Below the pieces are notes generated by a model that saw only the letters and a list, made by a program, of their open reading frames with translations, was not told where the DNA came from and searched no databases. 64,000 nt of DNA from Macrotis lagotis (taxonomy: Eukaryota > Chordata > Mammalia > Peramelemorphia > Peramelidae): NCBI RefSeq assembly GCF_037893015.1, contig NC_133658.1, positions 252,656,518 through 252,720,517 of the forward strand, in the 5' to 3' direction. Shown piece after piece: positions 1-12,579 of the stretch. How positions within the stretch are numbered: position 1 is the first letter of the stretch; every line of letters begins with the position of its first letter. Made by a program: the position numbers and the translations under genes.

Positions 1-644
1 GGTTCTTCCGGAGATGGGACATTCATGATTGAACACAGTACTCCAGATGGGTCCTGGAATTTCTTGGCAGGACTCTCTTCTCCCTTGTTCCAGACCCTTA
101 GGCCTCTTCTTGAAGCCTAGCAGAACTAACATCTACAACCACATCCAGGGTCATACCTAATGGACACTTCACCTGGGATAAATTCAATTGCAGTGAATGG
201 AAGCCCCAAGGACAGTCCAACCCCAAGTGTGGTAGTGTTTAGAAGGTGGGGTGGAGTGGCTCAGAGGACCATGGAGTGGTTGCAGTGGTTCAGAGAATAG
301 TCCTATTGCAGCTATAGTCCTGATGGGAGAAATTCATTCCTGCAAAGAGAAATAAACCCTTTCCTCGCCAATCTACAGGCAGGGGAAGGGGGTGACTAGG
401 AATGGTTGGGCTTTTTTGCCTCTAGAAAACTGCAAGGGGTGATGGGATGGTGATAATTGGAGGAGGAAGCAAGTGTCTCCCCAGGCTTCCATATCATCAT
501 CATCCCATACCAATGGGATGATTCCCTCTTTTGGACTATGAGATTCTTGAGCTCATGTCTCTTCCCCTTTTTATCCTTCCTTTCTCTTCTTCCCTCTTCT
601 AGAAGGATTAGACTTTGCTTAGTAAAAGTCTGTTGAATGATTGC

Positions 645-776
645 ACATATAAAACCTATATCCGATTGCTTACCATCTCAGAAAGAAGAAAGTGGAGGAA
701 GGGAGGGAACTTAAAAAAACTCCAACAATTGTTAAAAATGGTTTTACATATAATTGGGAGAAAAATAAAATAGTAT
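645..776 (+). mobile_element. L1 3' tail
   Basis: CCGATTGCTTACCATCTCAG, a GGAGGGAGGG tract, TTTTACATATAATTGGGAG and an A-rich end: the same tail as the 32-33 kb L1. Confidence 0.7.
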
Positions 777-1317
777 TATAAAAAAAAGATAAGTCTGGAG
801 AGGTGAGAGGGAAATAATGCAGATTTGAAAATAAAATTGAATTCAAGAATTAAAAAGCGTTGAATTTAATGATTGAAATTAACCACTCAGGGTTGTGGGT
901 TGTCATTTACTGATCTTGGCTATTCTTCCCATGGTACCCAATGGGGACTGAAGGCCATGAACATCATGTGCTTCAATGGCTCTCACTGCCTACAGAGCAA
1001 ATTCCAGAGCTATTTCAGTTTCTCTATAACCAGTATTTATTCCACCCAATAATGCTCTTTTCACCATCTGTCCCCACAAATAAAACACCAAGCTTTCCCT
1101 CTTCTAGACTTTTACTGATTCTTAGTTGATCTATAAAACTAAGATCCTTGCCTAAAATAATGCTCCCCTCTCTGATCTCTTCCACCTCTCCAAATTCAAA
1201 CTGTTGTCTATATCTTCCAGAAAGCCATGCAAATCCAGCAAGATGTAATTGTAATAAAGGCTTTAGTCTTAGAAGACTACATGTCATTACTGTCATTTGT
1301 TATGTCTATCTTATTTT

Positions 1318-1480
1318 TTATTTTTTTATTTTTTGCAAGGCAAATGGGGTTAAGTGGCTTGCCCAAGGCCACACAGCTAGGTAATTATTAAGTGTCTGAG
1401 GTCAGATTTGAACCCAGGTACTCCTGACTCCAGGGCTGGTGCTTTATCCACTGCGCCACCTAGCTGCCACCTAGCCGCCC
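1318..1480 (-). mobile_element. marsupial tRNA-derived SINE
   Basis: Full-length reverse copy ending CTAGCCGCCC. 12-bp target-site duplication CTATCTTATTTT at 1306-1317 and 1481-1492. The 5' end carries a doubled CACCTAGC piece. Confidence 0.93.
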
Positions 1481-1527
1481 CTATCTTATTTTCTTTAGTA
1501 TTCTATAAGATACTGGAGAATAAGAAT

Positions 1528-1715
1528 GTGCAGTAAAGGAAAGAATATTATCCTAGGAGTCTAAAGAACTGGTTTCATGTCTCAGTTTTGTCACTAATCA
1601 TTGTGTGACCTTTGCTAAGTCCTTTCCTTTAAAAGGTCTTAGTTTTCTTCTTTGTAAATTGAGGTGACTGAACCAGATAATTTCTAAGATTCTTTCTGAC
1701 TCTTGTTATTTTAGG
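1528..1715 (+). mobile_element. MIR-like SINE
   Basis: TCATTGTGTGACCTTTGCTA and CTTCTTTGTAAATTGAGGTG. Confidence 0.6.
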
Positions 1716-2294
1716 ATTTTTCCATTTCTATATTCACTAAGAAGGGTCCCTTGTAAATGTTTGCCAGCTTAGTCTTAATGGTTCTTCCTGGATGGGACAT
1801 ACTGGGTATCTAAGCACCTCTATGCTTCAGTGAGGACCAACAGTGCCAAGATCATTACTTGACTTGCCCAATAACAAAAGTCACTCTTTATCAAGATGCT
1901 TAACAATGGATTATTACATCTTGTCTTTTCTTTGTCCCCCTGGTATGTGATGGGCCAACTTGCATAAGATATCGAGCTAAAACATGCCTTAGTAAACAAC
2001 TGGTAACTGTTTATAGAAGAGAGAACTGAAGAAAAGGCACAAATACCTTCCTTCTTTCCTTTCTCTTTCTACCCTTTCCTCTTTGTTTCCTTGTCTTTTT
2101 TCTTAAAGTTCTCTCTCCCCTCTTCAGTCTCTTCCACCTTCACTTCAGGTCCATATTACTTACTGCCAGTTATCAGAATCACTGGAAGATTTCAGTGGTA
2201 TAGAAGTAACTCTGGGATCTTGAGAAGAGGGTAGGCTTTGGAAGGCCCTCTGGAGCTTCTGGTACAGAATAGCCGGTGGGTAGATTGACATCAT

Positions 2295-2512
2295 TATTAT
2301 AACTCACATTTCCAAAAAGCTGTGAAGTTTATAAAATGCTTTTTTTTTCATAATAACCTGTGAGGTAGGTAGTATGAATATCATTTCATAAATCTACAGT
2401 TATGGAAACTGAGGCTGAAAGGAGCCGAAGGACTTGTTCAAGATTATAGTCAGTGAGTATGAGAGCTTTGGAGATGAAGCCTTCAGACTCCAAGTGTGGT
2501 GCTCCTTCCCCA
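2295..2512 (-). mobile_element. MIR-like SINE, reversed
   Basis: ATAACCTGTGAGGTAGGTAG, then GAAACTGAGGCTGAAAGGAG. Confidence 0.65.
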
Positions 2513-2544
2513 CCACCTCCACTGTATTGAACTGAAAATGGATT

Positions 2545-2735
2545 CATTAGTGATTATCAGAAGACATGGGTTCAAGTCCTGACTCAGCAATGTATTAACT
2601 GTATGATAAAAACCTTAATTTCCTTAAGCTTCATTCATAAAATAGGGACAACAGTATTTGTACTATTTTACAATATGGTTGTGAGTTCAGTACTATGCAA
2701 ACTGTATAAGTGCTAAAGAAATAATTATGCCATTA
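2545..2735 (+). mobile_element. MIR-like SINE
   Basis: ATGGGTTCAAGTCCTGACTC, then TTCATTCATAAAATAGGGAC. Confidence 0.6.
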
Positions 2736-2775
2736 TGTCGGTGTGGTTTAGGGAATTTTCACAAAGATTAAAGAG

Positions 2776-3031
2776 AGGCAGTCCAGATGGCAGTGTGGAT
2801 GGAAAGCTGCACCTGAGGTCAGGAAGATAAGTCTACCTGAGCTCAAATCTGTTCTCAGAAACTTCCTAACTGTGTGACTCAGGGCAAGTCACTCAAACCT
2901 GTTTGCCTCAGTTTCTCATCGAAAAAATGAGCTGACAAAGAAATGGCAAACCCTACTCCTATCTGATAGCCAAGGAAACATGAAAAGGGGTCAGGGAGAG
3001 TCAGACATGACTGAAATGACCGAACAACAAT
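2776..3031 (+). mobile_element. second marsupial SINE type (tail ACTGAAATGACCGAACAACA)
   Basis: tRNA-like head and CORE part, then GAGCTGACAAAGAAATGGCA and AGAGTCAGACATGACTGAAA. Distinct from the main SINE family. Confidence 0.8.
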
Positions 3032-3699
3032 ATTTGGTTTAACAGGCTAAAATTCAGTGGTAAAGTACAAAGGTCAGCCCTGCAAATGAGGATTCCTATT
3101 GGGAATGAGAAAGTCTTTCCAATCCCACTTTCCTTTGATCATCTCTAGTACAGATATAGAGTATCTCCTTATCTCTAGTAGAGAAGATATAAAAGACTAC
3201 TTCCTCTTCCTCTTCTTCCTCATCTGAGCTGATCATGACTTGGTCAGTTTAGTCCCTGGAACTGGGGCAGTGGGTCCACAGGTTGTCTTATGATCAGAAT
3301 CTATTTCCAGGGTCTACTCAGCTTTCTGTCCTTTTTATCTAAGGCAGGGGAAGCTTGTTCGATAGAGTCCTTGAACTACTGAACTGGAGTAGAGAGGAGG
3401 AAAAGACTTAGTTGTAGAATGACAGAGCTGGAAGGGACCTTAAGTTAGCTAACAGAATGCAAGAAGGGGTCTTAAGGCACAGGATGGCTGGGATGGAAGG
3501 GACTGGAGAAGATATCAGAAAGCACAATTCTTCTTTTACAGAAGGGGAAACTGAGGTCAAGAGAGGAGATTCTCTAAAGTCATAGAGATGGCAAAATGGG
3601 GGAGGGGCAGAGCTTGAAAGTAGCATCAAAGAGAGGGACTATTTTAGGGTTTCATGAAGCTAAGTAAAAAGAGGTTTTTGTAACTGGGGAGAGGGTCAT

Positions 3700-4260
3700 A
3701 GGAGCTGGAATAGTGCTAAGCTGCATCGAGGAGGGAAAGGGGCAGGCTGAGCCTTCTGGCCTGAATTATCTGCTAAGACAAATAATCAAATTCCAGGGAC
3801 CACACGGTTCTGGCGCCAGAAGATCGGGAGAGGGGCAGGGTTGGGCAGGCACTGCTTTAGCAGGTGGCGGCCCAGGCCTGACCCAGGCAGGATGCCCTCC
3901 CCCCCACCCCCGTCCCCCAACATGCAGCGCCATCTCAGAGGAAGCCCACCTCCCTGCCTGGACCGTGGGAAGTTTTTCTGTGGCCACCCCAGGTGAGGGC
4001 TTCATCAACCCCCAAACTGTTTATAGGAATCCTTACAAGCTACAGGGTCTGCTCATTCAGGCTCAGCTGGAGGCCCAGGTCCAACAGCTGGGAAACATCT
4101 GGCAGCTCAACCCACCCGCAGCCGGCAGAACTCCAAAGTGCCTTAGGACTTCAGCTTCTGGGCGGTGGGGGTGGGGGTGAGGGGCAGGAAATGCAGTTTG
4201 GCAGCTCTCCGAGCTGAGGTTTCCCCTGCCCCCAGACGCTGCTCAGGTTTCTGGGCGCCA
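3700..4260. promoter_or_regulatory. GC-rich unique block in the intergenic region
   Basis: A 560-bp GC-rich, repeat-free segment stands out from the AT-rich flanks. It holds several E-boxes (CAGGTG at about 3860 and 3990, CAGCTG at about 4066 and 4086) and a palindromic ACAGATCTGT near 4260. The 155-codon plus frame over it has no recognisable product. Candidate distal regulatory element. Confidence 0.3.
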
Positions 4261-4549
4261 CAGATCTGTGGATGTGGAAGGGGCCTTGACATCATAACCT
4301 AAACCGTCCTTCATAATCGCCCCTTGCCTATCCCAACACTGCCGTGGCCAAGACATATTCTTCAGGATCTCTGAGCAGGCTGGAGGGTGCTGGGCCAGAT
4401 TGGAAAGGAGCCTTGGCTCAGTCTGAATGCAGGGAGGTGATTGCTTAGTTGGTTTGGGGAGTGGGAGGAGAAGAGAGGAAGAATTCCCCCCATTTGCCTA
4501 AAGGAATAATAATGGATTCAGGATCTCGGGACACACTTCATTGAGTTGC

Positions 4550-5020
4550 AAAGAACTAATAATAACTCACTTTTATATAGCATTTGACTATTAACAAAGT
4601 TTTTAGGATTCTATTTGCTTCTTGCAAATCTCCAGTAAAATAGTGCAAATCCCATTATCCTTACTTTATAGATGGAGAAATAGATGTTTCAAGCAGGGAA
4701 AGAACACAGTTTGAGTGCAACTTTTCTTGTCCAACGTTCATCTCATTTCACCAAACAATCCCTCCAAAGTATTGAGTAATGTCTCATGCAAGGGTCTGAA
4801 GCAGCTATCTAGAGGGATAGGGCAGTTTTTTGGTCAGAGCTGTGATGGGTCTTCAGAGAGACAATGGTTTATAAGACCTAATGGTTCTGGAGTGGAGAGA
4901 GCCCTCACAAAAACTGGGCTCTAATCCTAGTTCTGCTGCTCACTACCAGCATGACCTTGGGCAAGTCACTGGCCTTAGTAGCCCCATGGTCCTACCTAGT
5001 TTTAACTCTATGATGATAAG
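4550..5020. mobile_element. two MIR-like SINEs in opposite orientation
   Basis: Reverse copy at about 4550-4695 (ACTTTATAGATGGAGAAA). Forward copy at about 4875-5020 (CATGACCTTGGGCAAGTCAC). Confidence 0.55.
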
Positions 5021-5239
5021 TAGCAGTCAGTGATATAGTGTGGAGGAGGTTCAGGAGAAGTCAACATTAGTGACTGAAAAGGGTTGCCTAGGGGAGGAAG
5101 AACTTAATTGGGCCAACAGAGGCTTCATAGAACAATTTCTCTTGACTTCATTCACAGCATTCTGGGACCCATAGTGGCTGGGCACTGCACTCTGTCCTCT
5201 TCTCTCCTTTCCTGAGATTTGAGAGCATGGAAGGACAAA

Positions 5240-5430
5240 CTTAGAAGATATGAGTTTTTCAGAAATGGAAGGCTAGATGTTATCTCTTTCATCTCTCATT
5301 TTAAAGATAAAGAAGCTGAGGCCTGGAGAGATTGCCCAAGGTCAATGGGTAGTGAGTGGGAGAGTCATAATTTGGTGCCAGATATCCTGACTCCAAACCC
5401 AATCTTCTGATGTTGCACCAATGGCATAGA
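5240..5430 (-). mobile_element. MIR-like SINE, reversed
   Basis: AAAGATAAAGAAGCTGAGGC and GATTGCCCAAGGTCAATGGG. Confidence 0.6.
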
Positions 5431-6061
5431 CATGCTCCAATTTAGGAGCCCTGGCTACGACAGAAGGTTTGCATAGCTGTGGAAGATAATTGAAGAACTG
5501 CTTGGCTCTTGCCGATAAGCAAGCAAAGGTTGCCAGGAGTCAGTGAAATGGAGCTTTGTTGGGTGCTGGGGTTGGGTGGTGGGGAAGGTCCATAAGCTCT
5601 CAGCCACAAACAGTGTCTTTGCTTCCTATCCCCAAGAGAAATCCCACCAACTCAAACCAAAAAAAAAAAAGTTCCAAATTTTTCCTCATTGGGCTTTGGA
5701 AGTGAGGCAGGTTGCCAAGCTGTTTGCTGGAGAAATGGAAAAGCCAAGTTAGCTTGAACTCACAGTGGCAAGTTGTCCTACTCCAAACATGGAGACTATT
5801 GAACAAGATACTTTCCAACAATAAACAGAATTTGAAAATTGTTCCCAGACTTTCCAGGGCTCTAAGTAAAGGAGGAGAAAATTGGGTGGGGAAAGGCTGG
5901 GTCAGTAAATCATTGAACTGGGCATAAGAAACAAGGACATCCCAACAGCCTGGTGCTGTGATTATGATTAATAAAAATAGGACCTCTTTCTCGAGCATTC
6001 TAAGTATTACAAAATGCTTCCTTCACAATAGCCCCGTGAGATAGGTAGGCAAAGTTCTTCA

Positions 6062-6390
6062 CAACATTATACCTTTCTACTTTTCCAGCCATTTTCAATA
6101 CAATCCCCTTTCATCTCGGTGTCACTATCCATCCTCCACATCCGGAATAGGTCTCCTCCTTCTCCTCCCTCCTGACTCCTGCCAAAGCTGATCTTCTTCA
6201 TAAGTTGGCTCCAGTGCCACCTGCTTTATTAGACCTTGTCTGCCCTGCCTCCAAAACTCCCTTGTATCTGCTTACCTGTAGAAGTTTATGCCGTCTCTCC
6301 CATTAGAGTTTCAGAACTTGAAAAGAACTGTTCTACTTCTGTCTTTTGTATACTGTGTCAAACATACAACAAGTGTTAAATAAATGCTTC
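6062..6390 (+). mobile_element. L2 LINE 3' end
   Basis: Pyrimidine-rich body with CTGCCAAAGCTGATCTTCTT and CTTTATTAGACCTTGTCTGC, ending AACAAGTGTTAAATAAATGC. Confidence 0.7.
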
Positions 6391-6714
6391 TCAGCTAGCT
6401 GGGCTTAGAGTCAAGAAGACCTGAATTCAGATCTTAACACAAATACTATCTCTGGGTTCCTTGGTAAACTAACTTCACTACAACTTATTAGTAAAATGAA
6501 GGTCCTTTCTAGCTCTAATTCTACGATCTTGTGCTGGATATAATCCTTATTTTATAATGGAGGAAACTAAAGATTAGAGGGGAAATGACTTACTTGTTAA
6601 AAATTGTCAATTCTGAGGCTCAACCCAGTTTCTTCCACTAGGCCACATTGAGTCTTATGAGCTTCCCTGGACAATGTAGGTTAGTTCTTTAGCCAGAAAC
6701 TTTAAAGGAGACAG

Positions 6715-6863
6715 TTTTTTTTTTTTTTGTCAAGGCAGTGGGAGTTAAGTGACTTGCCCAAGGTTACACAGCTAGGTAATTATTAAATATCTGAGGTTGG
6801 ATTTGAACTCAGGTACTCCTGACTCCTGGGTTGGTGCTCTCTCCACTGTGCCACCTTGCTGCC
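6715..6863 (-). mobile_element. marsupial tRNA-derived SINE
   Basis: T-rich start, GGAGTTAAGTGACTTGCCCA, ending CACCTTGCTGCCCC. No clear flanking duplication. Confidence 0.88.
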
Positions 6864-7589
6864 CCTCCCCTTTTTTGAAACAGGAGTACAGAATTAGATG
6901 GTCTTTAAGGTCTTCTGTTGCCTACACTCAAGAATCCGATTCTTCTGGGGCTGTGAGAGAGCTGTCTAGATGTGGCAGCACTAAACCTGTCTTCTGGAGT
7001 CTTGGCAACAACTTTCCTTCAAATGTTACATCACCTGATAGAAAAAGAGGATGGTAGAGCAGAAGGGATTGGGACCCTAGAGAGAAAAGACAAATGGCTA
7101 CCACAGAGGTCAATACGTGTACAGCCCCACACGTTAAGAGAACTCCGGTCCCTGCCACAGCTCACGGGCTCCCTCTACTGAGTTCCTGGATAGATGAATG
7201 GACAGATCTAGGGGGACTTTGGGCAAAGGAATCTTTGCAAAATTGAATGGGACTCCTGGGGTGGGATGGGAGTGGGGATATTAGGTTCCTCTTCAAAGAA
7301 TTGACTTTGTTCATTCCCTCAGGATTCAGTGAAACAGGTGAGTCTATTTCCTCTGTTAGGATAAAAAATGAAAAGCTTTGCATGGCATAAACATTCCAAG
7401 GAACAGAAACATCTTCTGAACCAAGTGTCCCTTTATCAAAATAGGGAAAGGTGTTGTAATAATGAACTAAAAGACACTTTCTGAGTTTCTAGCTTGGATT
7501 CTGCCATTAACTTATTATGTATGTGCTTTGGGAAGAAATGTTTCTCCTCTCTACCAGTCTGGGTTTTCTTCATTCATAAATTTAGGGGG

Positions 7590-7785
7590 TTGGATTAGAT
7601 AAGAAGTTTTAAATTTAGGATCTGTAACTTGTTTTAAAAACCTTTGTTAATTATACTTTGATAAAATTGATTTCCTTTCTGATCTGATGTGCTTTATTTT
7701 ATGCATTTAAAAACAATATTTGGGGAAGAGGTTTCACCAGACCTCCAAAGGAGTCCCTGACATAAAACAGATTAATGATCCTGGA
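7590..7785 (+). mobile_element. DNA-transposon-like repeat, same family as 28977
   Basis: Shares ATGCATTTAAAAACAATATT, GGTTTCACCAGACCTCCAAA and a final TGACATAAAACAG with the split copy. Old and diverged. Confidence 0.5.
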
Positions 7786-8604
7786 CTAAAGGTATATAGA
7801 ATCCATTCTTGCTTTAATATTTCATATTCAAAGGTCTTTTCTAGTTTTCCATGGTTCTATCTCTTGACCAGTCTTGTTCCTAGGGATGACTGGTTGAAAA
7901 AAAAAATTTCTCAGTCACGTACTGAAATGAAATCCCAGAAATAATGGGGATGGGAGGTACAGAGAAATCCTCCCTTCTTATCTTCCTTTAACATGCCAAT
8001 CAACAGCTGGTCAAAGACTCAAGTCTTCTATTCTTGAGGCACCATGGAAAGGAAAAACAAATGGTCTGATGGGAGATCATTCAGATGTGGGCATTCTTTC
8101 TAGGAAGGCATCTTACAGGCTGTGTGAGTCACTGAGTTATGCAGGAAAAATAAGCTCCCCCCCCACAACATCCTGCAGTTTTACAATGCCCTAACCTAAA
8201 TAGTTAATCATTTTTCCGTGGCACTCCCCTTTCCACCCTCAATCTTTATCAGGACAGCAACAACTGTGGATGTATACAAGGTTCTCCCAACCTGTCCCTC
8301 AAATATCTGGTTGTTTTTCCAAGGGAACAATAAGAAATCCAAACTGGAGAACAATCTGGGGAAAATGGCAAATGCACCTTGATGAATATTACTAATTGTT
8401 GGGAAATGGAAGTTGGGGGGAAAGACCTAAAGCCTATCCTTATTGCTTCAGCCCACTCCCCCCAATGAAGCCTTTACAAGTTGTCTTTCTGTAATGCTTC
8501 TTGGTTTACAAAGTACTTTCCTAACTGACAAGTTACAGTATTTACTAGGTACATGAGACATCTCTAAACCTATTTCCTCTCTAAAATGGTAAGGATTCCA
8601 ATTA

Positions 8605-8795
8605 GATCCGAGTTCCTAACCTTTTTTTGTGTGTGTGTCATGGTACTTTTGAAAGTTTGGTAAAATCTATGGAACTCTTCTAGAAATGTTTTTAAATTAA
8701 TAAAATAGAACTACAAAGAAATTATATTGGAAGTTTTTTAAAAAAGTGATTTTTCCAAGAGTCCAAGATCATGGACCCCAGGTTAAATTATTCCT
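8605..8795 (-). mobile_element. DNA-transposon-like repeat, reversed copy
   Basis: Begins GAGTTCCTAACCTTTTTTTG and ends GGACCCCAGGTTAAA: the reverse of the family seen at 7590 and 28977, with inverted ends visible. Confidence 0.5.
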
Positions 8796-8869
8796 GAACT
8801 AAAGGACTTCTAGTTCTGATGGTCTGAGGCTCTAAGGATCCCTGATTATCACTGAGGCCATACTAAGGC

Positions 8870-9030
8870 AGCATGATGGACTTGCAGGAACACTGGACTG
8901 AAACATGGCTTTGCCACTTTTTCTAAAACTCTGGGTGAACCACAAACATCAGAGGCCTCAAATTTTTTTACCTACAAAATTAGGAGATTGAACTAGATGA
9001 ATCCAACTCTAAATTCTGGGATTTCTTGTA
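8870..9030 (+). mobile_element. MIR-like SINE
   Basis: GGCAGCATGATGGACTTGCA to GATTGAACTAGATGAATCCA. Confidence 0.55.
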
Positions 9031-9143
9031 ATTTATTTTCAAGTTCTGTTGTTGCCTTTTGTTTTTCCTTTAGTCATCCACATCTAAATATACCTCTGGT
9101 CATTACAAATGAGGGCCATTTCTCTGAGCTTAAAATGCGTCTT

Positions 9144-9276
9144 GAGGTAGCTAGGTGGCGTAATGGATACAGCACCAGCCCTGAAGTCAGGAGTACCTGA
9201 ATTCAAATGTGACCTTAGCTGTGTGATCTTGGGCAAGTCACTTAACCCCCATTGCCTTAAATTAAAAAAAAATAAA
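9144..9276 (+). mobile_element. marsupial tRNA-derived SINE
   Basis: GAGGTAGCTAGGTGGCGTAA through GGGCAAGTCACTTAACC and an A-rich tail. Confidence 0.88.
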
Positions 9277-9309
9277 ATGTAAAAAATTGTCTGATGCAAC
9301 TATGAAATT

Positions 9310-9480
9310 ATAAGACTTCAGAGGTGATAGTTGATAGAATCTTGTCCAATCCTCTCACTTTACAGAAGAATAAATTTGGATCTAGGAAAGTTAATTGACT
9401 AAAAGGTCATAGAGGTACTAAAGTGCAAAGCCAAGATTTGAACCCAGGTTTTCCAAGTATAAATTTAGTGCTCTCTGATA
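9310..9480 (-). mobile_element. MIR-like SINE, reversed
   Basis: CACTTTACAGAAGAATAAAT and AAGATTTGAACCCAGGTTTT. Confidence 0.55.
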
Positions 9481-12081
9481 TGGCTATCAGAAAGACCTTA
9501 ACAGAGACATTGTAACTCATTCCAGAAGAGCTGGATGGGGACCCTGAAGGAAGCTAAAATCATGAAAGGTTAGATTGGAGGTTAGTTGTGATTTGTTCAG
9601 GGTCCCACATAACTATAAACACAACACTTCTTTTTCAAGGAGACATATTTTCTCTCAATGTGGTTCAAGAATCACATACATCTTTATCTTGTGATCTTCA
9701 TAATAAACTGTAAATATTTTCATTCAACATCTACAGTTCCTAAGAAGACAATGATGACACAATCCAGTGTTGATTTTGGCACCTTTCATTTGAAGCCTTT
9801 ATAATCTATAAATTCACAAGGTGCCACTTCACTCTCAAGGAGAATAAAACAGTCTCCAATCTACTTCAGGCTAAATTTAATTACAATGAATATTATTTTG
9901 ATGAAAATCTTTGTGTGACAAACTTCTAGACTTCTGCTGTTGGTCTATATCCTTTATTCAAGTAGTGCATAATAAACATTTTAATTAACCAAAAACATAT
10001 GATTGATCTTTTGAATTTACTAAGTGTAATTCCAAGAGATCAATGTTCTGTGGTCAAAGTTACAGTCTTTCTTTAGAAGGCTACTTCAAATCCATATGCA
10101 CGGTACATACTTAGTCCAACCCAAACAAGGTTCTTTCTGTTAAGCTTAGAACCTTGAAAGTATCCCTTCCACCCTCATTCCTTCCAAAAATTAAATATTT
10201 ATGCATATATCCATGAGGACAATATAAACAAGATCACTGAAGACACTCCATAGGGCAATGAAAAAATAGCATAACTGTTTATTTTTATACCATTCACAAT
10301 GCTAGACAACACTAAACCTTGCCTGAGGTGGCACATATACCAAGCAACCCATAGGTCTAAAGCCTCAGAAACAATCCATACATATATTGCTTTGAAAACC
10401 CTACATACCTGCCCTCACTCAATTTCAGGAATGCAGCAAAGGTCACAGGGCAGCTCTAAAACATTGCTCATGTCTTATTTCCTGATTTTGCAAATACAAA
10501 TTTACCGTATTGGTACCAATATGGGCTTAACTCTGCCCTTCCTCTACTCCCCCATACTCCCCTAAAAAATTTGGTTTCTAGGAAATTTTAATACCACCTA
10601 AAGTTATACATTACAAAAAGCAGGAAGAGAATGACAGTGAAAGTGACAAAGAGCAGTGATGATAAAGTGAATTTAAAAAACTTTATTTGAATTGAAAATC
10701 TTTTTAAGTCTTTCACAGTAAATGTATTTTTATAAGGAACTTTAGTATTATTTTTTTCAGTGTAGTCTTCTTTTTTCCTTCCAAAGAGATGTCGATTCTA
10801 AGAGTGTAGCCTATATCTGGACCAATACGGTAACAGATTGAAAGCAGATCTAGTAACCAAAGGGAATCAATTTTCTAAGATTTCTCCCACCCTCAAAACC
10901 CCCAGCAATTATATTTTCCAAGTCACTTTTGCATCCCATTTGATTTAAATACAGTGACATTTTACATGGCAACCTCTTTGTACGAGTAAGGATAGAAAAT
11001 ACAGGGTTCAGAGAAGACCCTTGTAAGCAAATACGTGACAAAGAAGGCTATGACATTGCCAGGCACAGAAGGCTTTCTTTGATGCTTGGAAGGTTGAAAT
11101 AACATTTCTAATCTAATGCTAGGCTTAGGCCTTCACAAATCTTTTTGATCCTGCCCATAAAGTCCATCTAGAAGGTTCATCAATAAGCAGGGCACTGCTT
11201 GCATCCAATCCTCTTCCTAAAAGGGTGGGGAGAGGTAAGGGGCAAGGAAATCAAACCAATCACATTTTAAGTCTAAATGAGGACTTCACTGAAGACATTT
11301 GCAGAAATACTAGTAACAGCTGGGTTGGCTAAATCCCATCAGGAAGAAGGTAAGGGGTATGCACTACAGGACATGAAAATATGTATTGTCAGCCTCTGCT
11401 TTTGGATATCATGGACTATAAGAATGAAGTTCACCACCTCTTCTGTACTGTACTTAAGTCTGTTTTTCCGACAGCTAAACCTTTCAAACTGTGCTGATAG
11501 TAAAATTTGTTTCCAAGGGTTGATCTGTCTTCTCCTTTCATCTAGCTGGCTCGGGCTGCATACAAAAGAAAGAAGAGGACGTATCAGTGTCCCTTATACT
11601 AAGGTGGAGCAAAGTACCAAGAGAAATAATTCTAAAGCCTTAAAAAAGGAGCTGAAGCCACATTTTTTTTCATTTGGAAATGCTAGAATCCAAGTTTTTG
11701 TGGTGTTACTGTTAGCTCTATCTTAAAACTCATATTAATTATCCAAATATGGGTTATTTCAAATTCAAGTCATTCTTCCTGTGGGGACCTAAGAATCCAT
11801 CCCATGGCGCCCCTCTTCTCCAGTGGTAGTTTCTCGGCTCAGTCTAAAAATAGGTACTGCAAGGCTGAGGGTGACCCAGGAGCCTCCTTCTTGGAGGAAG
11901 GCACTCAATGAGACCACTCTTAAGTCTTTGGAAAGCTAACAAAGAAACACTTGGAAGAGGATAAAGGGAACATTTTTCAGACCTGGTAATGGTAGTCTTT
12001 CCTATTACTAACAGGTCCAATCTGTACATTCTCAGTAACATTTTTGACTACCCATCACCTCATTCAACTATTCAAGTAAAC

Positions 12082-12087
12082 TTTATT
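12082..12087 (-). terminator. candidate distal poly(A) signal of UBE2V1
   Basis: AATAAA on the minus strand, followed after about 30 nt by GAGGTGATGGGTAG. It would give a 3'UTR of about 2.1 kb. Confidence 0.4.
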
Positions 12088-12573
12088 TGGTCGTCCAAAT
12101 TTTCAGTTCTTCAATATCAGTACTATTTCAAATAATTAAAATCCAACAAGATAAACACTTCTGGAGCTTAAATCAGCAAAGCTATCAATTACTTTCAGCA
12201 AGAGACGAACAACTTCTTGGGGGAAGCTGTGTTTAGCAACTTGAAACAGAAAGAAATGCATGATATCACAAACAAATCATAACAGTGACAGGGTTGCTGA
12301 GACAAGGGGAGAAAGGATCCTTTCCCATTATCCTAGTGTTTATTTTGTTTGGCCACAAGTTTTATCAGGGGAGAAAATACAGTGGTTGGAGAGAATTTAT
12401 TTGGAAAACCTACATGAACTGAACACATGACAAAAGAGGTTTTGAACTAGCTAGGCACAGAAGGCTCTCTTTCTAGCATCCAGGACATTAAAGGCCACAG
12501 CTCAGAGCAGTTCTGCTCCTAAATCAATAAGCTAAGAGGAATAAGACTGCAGCCTCTTAATATTAACGCACAC

Positions 12574-12579
12574 TTTATT
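12574..12579 (-). terminator. candidate middle poly(A) signal of UBE2V1
   Basis: AATAAA on the minus strand, followed by GTGTGCGTTAAT. It would give a 3'UTR of about 1.6 kb. Confidence 0.4.

Noticed and set aside
3713-4180. 155-codon plus-strand open frame
   Set aside because: GC-rich low-complexity translation without a known motif; kept only as a candidate regulatory block.
11277-11726. 149-codon plus-strand open frame
   Set aside because: No recognisable domain; it lies antisense in the SINE-free region downstream of UBE2V1.
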